DNA of 62,281 bases from assembly GCA_030530215.1 (NCBI GenBank), contig JAUMVJ010000010.1, forward strand, positions 1 through 62,281, read 5' to 3'. This stretch comes from Coriobacteriia bacterium (GTDB lineage: Bacteria > Actinomycetota > Coriobacteriia > Coriobacteriales > Eggerthellaceae). Shown here one piece after another: positions 55,270-62,281 of this stretch. A program made the position numbers and the translations under genes. The notes below the pieces were generated by a model. It had not been told where the DNA came from, did not search any database, and saw only the letters and a program-made list of their open reading frames with translations. The stretch's first letter is position 1; every line of letters starts with the position of its first letter.

Positions 55270-56508
55270 TCAATCTGACACGATACGCTCGGCGAGCTCA
55301 AGCTCATCGGGCGTATTCGTATTTAGGAAGCAGCCCAAGGGGAAGGGCACTGGCCCTGGATTTGATTTGTCCACTTCAAAGGTGTTCATCCGTTCGATTA
55401 CGGAGCGCATCTTGCTTTCTCCCGATTCGAAGGCTTCACGCGCCGCGGCTAAGCAGCTTTTCGTTTCGTATACCGCAGCGAATGGCTCTACGCCGTGGCT
55501 GGTTTTAGGCATGACAATCTGAAAGCCCCCATCGCGCATAAGGGACGATTCCGCAGCCAAAAGCTCGGGCGACACGTTAACCATGTCGCATGCGGTGATG
55601 GCCGTTTGCGGGTGCGTGGCATTGGCAAGCGCGGTGATAAGGCCGGGCAGCGCGCCGCGGCAGTCGTACTCATCGGTGACCAGGCGTACCAAAGGATGCT
55701 TGGCCAGCAGGAATTCCAGGCGCTCAGGTTCGTTGGTGGTGATGAGCACCTCGTCGGCGATGGGCTCCACGCGCTCGACGATGCGCTCGATAAGCGGGCG
55801 TCCCAAGAAGGGTACGAGTGCCTTGGATTGTCCCATCCTGCGCGATTCGCCACCTGCCTGGATAGCGACGGTGAGCTTGGGGCGGACATGTTTTTGCTCG
55901 ACGTAGTTGGCAAGGCTTGCGATGTCGTTTGGGTTGAAGCAGGGGAGTTTAGCCTGTTCGCAGGCTTGGATAACTTCGGGAATGTCCGACACTGCGGCAA
56001 CGGCGGCGCCTATGCGGTTTCGCAGTGCCGAGCTTGCTGCGGGACCTTCTTTTGCCGTTTGCCCGTCGCCCTTCAGGATTTCCTGGCAGAAGCTTGGCGC
56101 AAAGGCACAGTCGCGCTCGCTTGCGGCGCGCATGATCTCTACGTAGGGCAGACCCTCGTCGCGAAACCCTTCAACCAAGACGATGTCGTGGTTGGGCAAA
56201 AGGGCAAGTGCGTCAGCGCAGCTTTTCGGTTTGCTAAGTTCTTCGACGAAGCCAAGGCGGATGTCGGACATGACCACGACGGCGCTGGCGCCGGCGGCCC
56301 GGTGTCGGTAGGAATCTTTGCCGGGGATGTCGATTTCGAAATCGGGGTGGCCATGGTGCTTGCAGGTAGCCACGTCGATCCCGCGATGGGAGAGCTCGGC
56401 AATGAGTTTTTCCAGCAAGGTCGTTTTCCCCGAGTTCTTGCGCCCGACGAAGGCCAGTACGGGGCTGGGTATGGCTATTGAATTTTGGGTTTTGCCAGAT
56501 GTTCCCAC
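55270..56508 (-). CDS. Fused MobB-MobA molybdopterin-guanine dinucleotide protein
   Basis: 412 residues joining two proteins. Residues 1-205 are MobB-like: a P-loop in VGRKNSGKTTLLEKL, then KHHGHPDFEIDIPGKDSYRH and VLVEGFRDE. Residues 210-412 are MobA, the GTP:molybdopterin guanylyltransferase, with the nucleotidyltransferase start VAIQAGGESRRMGQSKAL and the metal Asp in ITACDMV. The product, bis-MGD, is the cofactor form that FdnG needs. The fusion order B-A is found in some other bacteria. Start is GTG at 56508 with GGAAGGGGA upstream. Confidence 0.92.
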   Translation of the reverse strand: MGTSGKTQNSIAIPSPVLAFVGRKNSGKTTLLEKLIAELSHRGIDVATCKHHGHPDFEIDIPGKDSYRHRAAGASAVVVMSDIRLGFVEELSKPKSCADALALLPNHDIVLVEGFRDEGLPYVEIMRAASERDCAFAPSFCQEILKGDGQTAKEGPAASSALRNRIGAAVAAVSDIPEVIQACEQAKLPCFNPNDIASLANYVEQKHVRPKLTVAIQAGGESRRMGQSKALVPFLGRPLIERIVERVEPIADEVLITTNEPERLEFLLAKHPLVRLVTDEYDCRGALPGLITALANATHPQTAITACDMVNVSPELLAAESSLMRDGGFQIVMPKTSHGVEPFAAVYETKSCLAAAREAFESGESKMRSVIERMNTFEVDKSNPGPVPFPLGCFLNTNTPDELELAERIVSD

Positions 56509-56669
56509 ATGTTCCCCTTCCTTGCTTTCCCGAAGTATAGGGCAAGAACGGCTGTTTTCCGCCTAGTTTATGAACGCGTTATGTTCTTTAGCTGCGCTTA
56601 GGCGCGGCATGAAAGGCGGCTGTTTTTTGACCGATAAGATGATATATGGCATAGCTAGTGGGAAAAATC

Positions 56670-56675
56670 TATAAT
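56670..56675 (+). promoter_or_regulatory. -10 box before the TetR gene
   Basis: TATAAT at 56670-56675 in AT-rich sequence, 119 bases upstream of the tetR-type gene. The 285-base gap to the mobB-mobA fusion shows nothing else definite. Confidence 0.4.
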
Positions 56676-56793
56676 ATATCGCCGCATTTCAAATAGATTC
56701 GCCTTGAGGGATTAGCGCGCTAAATGCTTTGCAAGCTGCGCTTTCGGCCGTGAGTGTGGGCGATGAGGGTTTATAGCTACGAGGGAGGATTAC

Positions 56794-57363
56794 ATGGGCA
56801 AGCGTGAAGATCTGCTCGATGCAGCGCTTCAAATCATCACGGAGCGGGGAATTCGTGGGCTGACCTTGCCTTTGCTCTTTGATCGGGCAGGCACGGGCTC
56901 GGGCACCTTTTACCACTACTTCAAGGGCATTGAGCCCATGGTTGAGGAGCTGTATCTGCATTGCTGCGAGATTGCCGAGCATGAGATCACCGAAAAGGAC
57001 GATCCCGAGCTTGGCGTTCACGAGCGCTTCGATAACGTGCTTGCCAATGTGTTTCAGGCTCATCGCGATTACCCGCGTGAAATGCGCTTCATCTACTGGC
57101 ATGCGTACGGCTTGCTGGCTCCTGATGCGGCGCAGTCTACCCCGGTGCCTTCTATTTCCTTGCTTACCGAGATCATCAGCCTTGGTCAGGACGAGAAACT
57201 GATCACTCGCGGCGCACCCGCCGAGGTTTCCGCGCGTATGATTCGCGGTATGGTCGCATCGTGCTTGTGGGGCCAGGAGCAAGAGCTCTACCTTCTTACC
57301 GAGGAAGGCTCCTACTGGTTTGCCAAGCGTGCCTGGCACCTGATCGAGAACGCACGCATTTAA
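56794..57363 (+). CDS. TetR/AcrR-family transcriptional regulator
   Basis: 189 residues. The N-terminal HTH is typical of TetR: LLDAALQIITERGIRGLTL, then LFDRAGTGSGTFYHYFKG. The C-terminal about 130 residues are a helical ligand pocket of unknown specificity. ATG at 56794 has GAGGGAGGA upstream. Target unknown; its stop overlaps the convergent methyltransferase gene by four bases. Confidence 0.9.
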   Translation: MGKREDLLDAALQIITERGIRGLTLPLLFDRAGTGSGTFYHYFKGIEPMVEELYLHCCEIAEHEITEKDDPELGVHERFDNVLANVFQAHRDYPREMRFIYWHAYGLLAPDAAQSTPVPSISLLTEIISLGQDEKLITRGAPAEVSARMIRGMVASCLWGQEQELYLLTEEGSYWFAKRAWHLIENARI

Positions 57364-58316
57364 GCCTTGCGTTTGATTTTTGCCATGAAGAAGCCCTCGT
57401 AGTATTGCGTGGGCGCAATGCATAGACTCTCTTCGATGCTGGTGGGCAACAAGGGAACCTTCATGCTGCCCTCAACGGAACCAAGCTGCAGTTCCTGGCG
57501 CAAGTCCACGAGTTCAAAGTTGCCTTTCTTGTTGGCGCGCGCCATCGCCTGGCGCACGACCTCCTCGTTTTCTTGCTCCAGGATTGAGCAGGTTGAATAC
57601 ACGCAGCTTCCGCCGGGTTTGAGCAGTTGCAGTGCTTTGTCTAGCAGGGCCAGCTGGGATTTCACCGATTTTGCTACGAGGGCTTCGGTGAATCGGCGAT
57701 GCAATTTCACGTCGGTGGCGCGCAGCGTGCCCGAGCCTGAGCAAGGCGCGTCGAGCAGAATCTGATCGAACCTGAAATATTCAGAGAGCTTACGCGAATC
57801 TTCGCGCATCACCGTGACGTTGTTGGCGCCTTGCTTGCCCAGGTTGAATTCAAGGCGCTCGGCGCGCGGGGCGTTCAGCTCACAGGCGGTGATGCGGCAT
57901 GCCTTGCCTCCAAGGGTTGCCATCTGGGTGGTTTTCCCTCCGGGGGCGGCGCACATGTCCAAAATATCGTTGCCCGCCTGCGGCTTTAGGGCTAGCGGCG
58001 GGAGCATGCTCGAGAGGCTCTGCAAGTACACCTTTCCCTCTTGGTAAAGGGGCATTTGCCAGAGCGCCTTCTCGCGGGCGTTGGTGATAACAAAGGCATC
58101 GCTGTACCAGGGAACTTCCTCAAACTCGATGCCGGCTTCGCCAAGGGCGCCGGCCACCTCTTCCTTCGAGGACAGCAATGTGTTGGCGCGCAGGGTGGTG
58201 TAGCGCGGCGCGGCGTAGCCCTCGAAGATGGCATGAATCTCTTCTTCGCTGTATTGCTTTTGCAGCAGCGGAAGAAGAAAGTCGGGCATAAGCTGGGCGA
58301 TCTGTTCGTATTCCAT
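57360..58316 (-). CDS. RsmB/RsmF-family rRNA (cytosine-C5) methyltransferase
   Basis: 318 residues of the NOL1/NOP2/Sun family. The N-terminal part has PRYTTLRANTLL. The SAM site is ILDMCAAPGGKTTQMA, and the two catalytic Cys lie in LDAPCSGSGTLR and VYSTCSILEQENE. No NusB-like N-terminal domain of RsmB is present, and the C-terminal RNA-binding extension of RsmF is missing, so the exact rRNA or tRNA target cannot be given. ATG at 58316 has GGAAAG upstream. Confidence 0.9.
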   Translation of the reverse strand: MEYEQIAQLMPDFLLPLLQKQYSEEEIHAIFEGYAAPRYTTLRANTLLSSKEEVAGALGEAGIEFEEVPWYSDAFVITNAREKALWQMPLYQEGKVYLQSLSSMLPPLALKPQAGNDILDMCAAPGGKTTQMATLGGKACRITACELNAPRAERLEFNLGKQGANNVTVMREDSRKLSEYFRFDQILLDAPCSGSGTLRATDVKLHRRFTEALVAKSVKSQLALLDKALQLLKPGGSCVYSTCSILEQENEEVVRQAMARANKKGNFELVDLRQELQLGSVEGSMKVPLLPTSIEESLCIAPTQYYEGFFMAKIKRKA

Positions 58317-58351
58317 GGCTTTCCTTTTGGTGCGCTTGTGCTGAGCTGGTT

Positions 58352-59341
58352 TTACTTGAGGTATCCGGCAACGATGCTTTGCAGGTGGCTTAGATAGCCT
58401 TGCTTCAGCTTGGTGGGGCTCTCGATGCTTATGTTGGGGCCGAAGGTCGCAAGCCAGCCGTAGAAAGTGGGGGCCTCCATGACGTTCACGGTTACCAGCG
58501 CGTGCCCATCGTCGGTAGGCTGGGATTGCACGTCCTCGCCGAAACGGTCGATTACGGAGTTCATAACATCGGCCGAAACGCGCAGGGTCGCGCGCACTTC
58601 TTTACCTTTGAACATGCCGAACACGCGCTGCTGATACTTGGCAACGTCGAAGTTGGCAATCTTCTCGTTTCGGGTGGCGGCGCCTTCGGAGAGGCGGATG
58701 CCTTGCATGCGGTCGACGCGGTAGGTGGTAAAGCCTTCGTGTGCATCGTTCCAGGTAACAAGGTAATACTGGTCGTCCATATACATAAGCTGAACGGGGG
58801 TTTCGGTGTAGGTGCGATTGTCCTTTTGGGGGACGAGTTTTTTGTTCACGTCGTATTTGAGGTACTTGAACTCGATTTTCTTCTTGGCGTTGAAGGCGCG
58901 CTGGATGGCGTCGATGTCGTAAAACTCGCTTTCCTTCTGCGACTTCACACGCCCTTCAACGTGGATGCGCTTTTTCAGGCCGTCGGCCATATGGCGGCTG
59001 CCGAGCTTCGAGATCGAGTTCACAAGAGCGTCGCTTTTTTTCTGGGTAAGGAAGCGGCTTGATTGCACGGCATCGGCCAAAAGCATGACCTCTTGCTCTT
59101 GAAATTCGCGGCTTGCCAGGCCGTATTCCGTTGGACGGCGGTCGTATTTGACGATGTCGAAGCCGAAGCTGCGCAGACACTCGATGTCGCGATACAGGGT
59201 TTTGCGCTCCACCGCGATGTCGAGCTCGGCGAGCTTTTGGATGAGCTGCGGGGTGCTAAGCCCGTGCTCGTCGTCGGTTTCTTCTTGGAAGATACGGGCA
59301 AGATGAAGCAGCTTGAGTTTGCTTGCAACGACTTCGGCCAT
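58352..59341 (-). CDS. WYL-domain transcriptional regulator
   Basis: 329 residues. The N-terminal winged HTH (about residues 5-75, with GLSTPQLIQKLAELDIAVERKTLYRDIECL) is followed by a WYL domain (about 145-245; residues YKL/YLVTWNDA with the ligand-pocket pattern) and a C-terminal WCX part. WYL regulators sense nucleic-acid or nucleotide ligands and often act on DNA repair or defence genes; the target here is unknown. ATG at 59341 follows AGAGAAGG. A longer reading to 59428 adds residues that do not match the family. Confidence 0.85.
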   Translation of the reverse strand: MAEVVASKLKLLHLARIFQEETDDEHGLSTPQLIQKLAELDIAVERKTLYRDIECLRSFGFDIVKYDRRPTEYGLASREFQEQEVMLLADAVQSSRFLTQKKSDALVNSISKLGSRHMADGLKKRIHVEGRVKSQKESEFYDIDAIQRAFNAKKKIEFKYLKYDVNKKLVPQKDNRTYTETPVQLMYMDDQYYLVTWNDAHEGFTTYRVDRMQGIRLSEGAATRNEKIANFDVAKYQQRVFGMFKGKEVRATLRVSADVMNSVIDRFGEDVQSQPTDDGHALVTVNVMEAPTFYGWLATFGPNISIESPTKLKQGYLSHLQSIVAGYLK

Positions 59342-59824
59342 GGCCTTCTCTTTTCTGTTGGCTGCGATACCGGTTTGGGCCAGCATGCGCTGCTGGTGCG
59401 GATTGCATCGAACGACGAAATGGGACATCTAATGGACAGCATTATAGACGATTTCCTCAATTTCCTCGGAAAATTCGCTTGCAAGTCCTTTGTGGTGGAC
59501 ACATGCAAAACCGCAACGGGATACATTGTTAAGCAGTAGGACCATCTGAATACCCTTGCGCCCGCCACCATGGCTAGCTCCAACTCCATGGTGGTGTGGC
59601 TTTTATTTTGAGAAGAGGGCTCCTCGAAAGGCTCTTTAAGTAATCCTTAACTAACTTTTTGCGGAATGACGTGACCTAAAACGGCGGCTTTGCCAAGTTG
59701 AAACGCCGTTCTGCTCGCATGAGGGAAATCGTGCGCGTATAATCTCGTTCAGTACGCGTTTTTAACCGCGTTGAAACATTTTGCAACCTGCCGCTTGCGG
59801 CAATGAGTTTTAAGGAATGTCAAA
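59342..59824. other. Intergenic region between WYL regulator and pckA
   Basis: 483 bases. It holds a terminator-like hairpin (59565-59605), an AACGGCG/CGCCGTT inverted repeat (59680-59686 and 59704-59710), and TATAAT at 59738-59743, the best -10 for pckA. A short open frame over 59342-59539 has no ribosome binding site. Confidence 0.5.
59565..59605 (+). terminator. Terminator-like hairpin upstream of pckA
   Basis: 9-bp stem CCACCATGG/CCATGGTGG (59565-59573 and 59586-59594) followed by TGTGGCTTTTATTTT. No known plus-strand gene lies before it, so it may end a small RNA or act as attenuator. Confidence 0.5.
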
Positions 59825-61387
59825 GTGAATACGTATGGCGTGGAGAAGCTAGGCATCAATGCGGCGAAAGTGCACCGCAACCTCGAGCCGGCAGCTCTTA
59901 CCGAAATTGCGCTCCTCAATGGCGAGGGTCATTTAAGCGCAACAGGTGCTCTCGTTGTCGAGACGGGCAAGTACACCGGTCGTGCCGCAAAGGACAAGTT
60001 CATCGTCGATAGCGAAGGCGTTCATGACTTGATCCAGTGGGGCTCCGTTAACCAGCCCACCAGCCAGGCAACTTTCGACGCTTTGTACGAACACGTGTGC
60101 GAATATCTTTCTGGTAAGGAAGTCTACGTGTTCGACGGCTGCGCAGGTGCCGATTCCAAATACGCCAAGAACTTCCGTATCGTAAACGAGCTTGCCTCCC
60201 AGAACCTCTTCATTCATCAGCTGCTTCGTCGTCTTCCCGCAGAGGCGCTTGAGGGCTTTGAGGCCGACTACACCATCATTGCTGCTCCCGGTTTCAAGTG
60301 CGACCCCGAGCGCGACAACACGCGTTCCGAGGCCGCCATTATGCTTGACTACGAAAAGCATCTGGCTGTTATCGCTGGCACCCAGTATGCCGGCGAGATC
60401 AAGAAGACGGCCTTCTCCATCATGAACTTCATCCTTCCTCAGCAGGGCGTTTTGCCTATGCACTGCTCCGCCAACATCGGCGAGGATGGCGTTTCCGCTG
60501 TGTTCTTCGGCCTTTCCGGCACAGGCAAGACCACCCTTTCCGCCGACCCCGCTCGTCAGCTGATCGGCGACGACGAGCACGGTTGGTCCGACGACGGCGT
60601 GTTCAACTTCGAGGGTGGCTGCTACGCTAAGTGCATCAACCTCTCCGAGGAGAACGAGCCCGACATCTACCATGCCATCCGCTTCGGTGCGCTGGTTGAG
60701 AACGTCGTTATGGACGAGGAAACCCGTCAGTTCGACTTCGACGACGATTCCTTGGCTGTTAACACGCGTGTCGGCTATCCTGTCGAGCATATCGAGAACA
60801 TCAAACTCGATGGTAAGGGCGGCCTGCCTAGCACGGTGATCTTCCTTACGGCCGACGCCTTTGGCGTTCTGCCCCCGATTTCCAAGCTCAATCTTCCTCA
60901 GACCGAGTACTACTTCCTGTCGGGCTTTACCTCCAAGCTTGCCGGCACCGAAATCGGCGTCAAAGAGCCCGTGCCCACCTTCTCTACTTGCTTCGGTGAG
61001 CCCTTTCTGCCCTTGAATCCCTTGGTGTATGCGGGCATGCTGCGCGAGCGCGTGGTGCGCGAGAACGCTAACGTGTACCTGGTGAACACCGGTTGGAACG
61101 GCTCGGGCGAGCGCACCAAGCTTCGCTACACGCGCGCCATGGTTACTGCCGCTTTGAATGGTGAGCTTGAAAAGGCCGAGTTCGTTACCGATCCCTATTT
61201 CGGCGTTTCGGTTCCCACCAGCTGCCCTGGCTGCCCCGACGACCTGATGGTCCCCGCAAACCTGTGGCAGGACAAGGAAGCTTACGCGGATGCCGCTGCA
61301 AAGCTTTCTGCCATGTTCAAGGAAAACTTCGACGCCAAGTACTCTGACGCTTCCGACGAGATCAAGGCTGCAGGTCCTCAGGCTTAA
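59825..61387 (+). CDS. pckA: Phosphoenolpyruvate carboxykinase (ATP)
   Basis: 520-residue enzyme that interconverts oxaloacetate and PEP using ATP/ADP; in anaerobes it often runs toward CO2 fixation. The P-loop is GLSGTGKTT near residue 238. The metal-binding Asp is in LIGDDEHGW, and the substrate motif is TGRAAKDKF early on. MHCSANIG precedes the P-loop. Length matches the ATP-dependent class rather than the longer GTP class. GTG at 59825 follows AAGGA. Codon use is strongly biased, suggesting high expression. Confidence 0.96.
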   Translation: MNTYGVEKLGINAAKVHRNLEPAALTEIALLNGEGHLSATGALVVETGKYTGRAAKDKFIVDSEGVHDLIQWGSVNQPTSQATFDALYEHVCEYLSGKEVYVFDGCAGADSKYAKNFRIVNELASQNLFIHQLLRRLPAEALEGFEADYTIIAAPGFKCDPERDNTRSEAAIMLDYEKHLAVIAGTQYAGEIKKTAFSIMNFILPQQGVLPMHCSANIGEDGVSAVFFGLSGTGKTTLSADPARQLIGDDEHGWSDDGVFNFEGGCYAKCINLSEENEPDIYHAIRFGALVENVVMDEETRQFDFDDDSLAVNTRVGYPVEHIENIKLDGKGGLPSTVIFLTADAFGVLPPISKLNLPQTEYYFLSGFTSKLAGTEIGVKEPVPTFSTCFGEPFLPLNPLVYAGMLRERVVRENANVYLVNTGWNGSGERTKLRYTRAMVTAALNGELEKAEFVTDPYFGVSVPTSCPGCPDDLMVPANLWQDKEAYADAAAKLSAMFKENFDAKYSDASDEIKAAGPQA

Positions 61388-61414
61388 GCTTGAGCGATCT
61401 GCTCGGAGGTCTTC

Positions 61415-62203
61415 ATGAAATTCACCCTTGGTCTTGCTCAGACTTGCCACCCCGAAGATGGCGATGTAATCAACCTTGTTGATCGCGTTGCCTACGAGGC
61501 GCAGGAGGCACGCGTTGATTTGCTCGTGTTTCCTGAAAGCCTCATGACGCGCTACGAGCGTGATTTGGGGGATTTCCTGGCTGCTGCCGAGCCCTTGGAT
61601 GGGGAGTTTTGCGCCGCCATGAACAAGCTGGCGGCCAAGCATGGACTTTGGATCGTCTATACCGTGAACGAGCTGAACCCAGGCGGCAAGCCTTATAACA
61701 CGGTTGTCGTGGTGGATGACAGGGGATGCGTGCAGGGCGCCTATCGCAAGGCACATCTGTTCGATACCGACTTCACGCGGGAGTCCGATCGCATGGGCAA
61801 GGGTGATAGGCTTTTCGAGCCGATTGACACACCCTTCGGGAAAATCGGGTTGGGCATTTGCTACGACCTGCGCTTTCCTGAAGCCGCCCGTTTTGCTGCG
61901 CTTCACGGAGCCGAGCTTATGATTTACCCTGCTGCCTGGGTTGACGGAAAACTCAAGGCCGATCAATGGCAGACGCTTTTAGCTGCTCGAGCCATTGAGA
62001 ACGAGATGTTCGTTGCTGGTGTAAGTCGAGCGGATACGGGATATATTGGCCAAAGCTGCGTGGTCGACCCGCAAGGCGTGGTTATTGCAGCAGGGGGTCC
62101 TGCTCAGGCCCTTGTTGTTTCCCGCATAGATACTTCGCTTATCGGCGAGGTTCGCTCGCGCATGCCCGTGCTCGAGCACCGTCGTCCCGAGCTTTATCTT
62201 TAG
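61415..62203 (+). CDS. Nitrilase-superfamily carbon-nitrogen hydrolase
   Basis: 262-residue amidase with the full catalytic set: Glu41 in FPESLM, Lys112 in YRKAHLFD and Cys149 in GLGICYDLRFPE. The closest well-known relatives are omega-amidase and the Nit1/NitFhit-type deaminated-glutathione amidases, but the exact substrate cannot be told. ATG at 61415 has GGAGG upstream and lies 27 bases after pckA, so the two may be co-transcribed. The end is complete in the window; only about 80 bases follow. Confidence 0.88.
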   Translation: MKFTLGLAQTCHPEDGDVINLVDRVAYEAQEARVDLLVFPESLMTRYERDLGDFLAAAEPLDGEFCAAMNKLAAKHGLWIVYTVNELNPGGKPYNTVVVVDDRGCVQGAYRKAHLFDTDFTRESDRMGKGDRLFEPIDTPFGKIGLGICYDLRFPEAARFAALHGAELMIYPAAWVDGKLKADQWQTLLAARAIENEMFVAGVSRADTGYIGQSCVVDPQGVVIAAGGPAQALVVSRIDTSLIGEVRSRMPVLEHRRPELYL

Positions 62204-62281
62204 TCAAAAAGAAGGCGTCGAGCGCTAGCGGGGCGTGGGATGCGTTTTAATAGGATAAAAGCGCCGCTGTTTTAACGGTCT

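Noticed and set aside
59933..61966. 677-codon minus-strand frame opposite pckA and the amidase gene
   Set aside because: Antisense shadow spanning two clear genes on the plus strand.

Overview
The window looks like a chromosomal segment of an anaerobic actinobacterium of the class Coriobacteriia (Eggerthellaceae or Slackia-like). This is inference. The basis is the mid-50s GC content, a membrane-bound LuxR regulator of the kind common in that family, sortase-anchored surface proteins with actinobacterial-style tails, and a selenium/molybdenum formate dehydrogenase locus. No rRNA, CRISPR array, insertion sequence or phage gene was seen.

Layout. 0-17 kb is mixed accessory and housekeeping content: a double LuxR membrane regulator, two small cell-wall-type hydrolases, a metallo-beta-lactamase-fold enzyme, tRNA-Thr, an HD-domain protein, a lipoprotein, a cyclophilin, an MBG-repeat surface protein, DegV, and a very long YhgE-like membrane protein facing a DUF1836 regulator. 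17.6-24.8 kb is a complete F1Fo ATP synthase operon (an atpI-like gene, then atpB-E-F-H-A-G-D-C) closed by a strong terminator. 25.1-29.3 kb is a large beta-helix surface adhesin.

29.4-56.5 kb is one functional island for making and feeding a selenocysteine- and molybdopterin-containing formate dehydrogenase. It carries tRNA-Sec (selC), selB and selA on the minus strand. Facing them is a selenium-handling set: a YedE-like transporter with a frameshift, a TusA-like protein, DUF3343, a cysteine-desulfurase-like enzyme and YedF. Next come selD (itself a UGA-containing selenoprotein) and fdnG-fdnH-fdnI with an in-frame UGA. fdhE follows, with a one-base shift lying exactly on a U UUU UUC heptamer. 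On the minus strand are the molybdenum cofactor genes (mog/moaB, moeA, a methyltransferase, a MOSC protein, moaC, moaA) and a molybdate importer (modABC). A ModE-like regulator faces modA, and a mobB-mobA fusion follows. Selenium supply, Sec decoding, molybdate uptake, cofactor synthesis and the target enzyme therefore sit together in about 27 kb.

56.8-62.2 kb returns to general functions: a TetR regulator, an rRNA m5C methyltransferase, a WYL regulator, ATP-dependent PEP carboxykinase and a nitrilase-family amidase.

The points I rate highest are: the two UGA/Sec genes with recognisable SECIS-type hairpins; the two -1 frame breaks, in yedE and fdhE; a terminator-ended leader RNA before the selenium operon; paired perfect inverted repeats between selD and fdnG; the duplicated LuxR fusion; and the molybdate permease with a large extracytoplasmic N-terminal domain.
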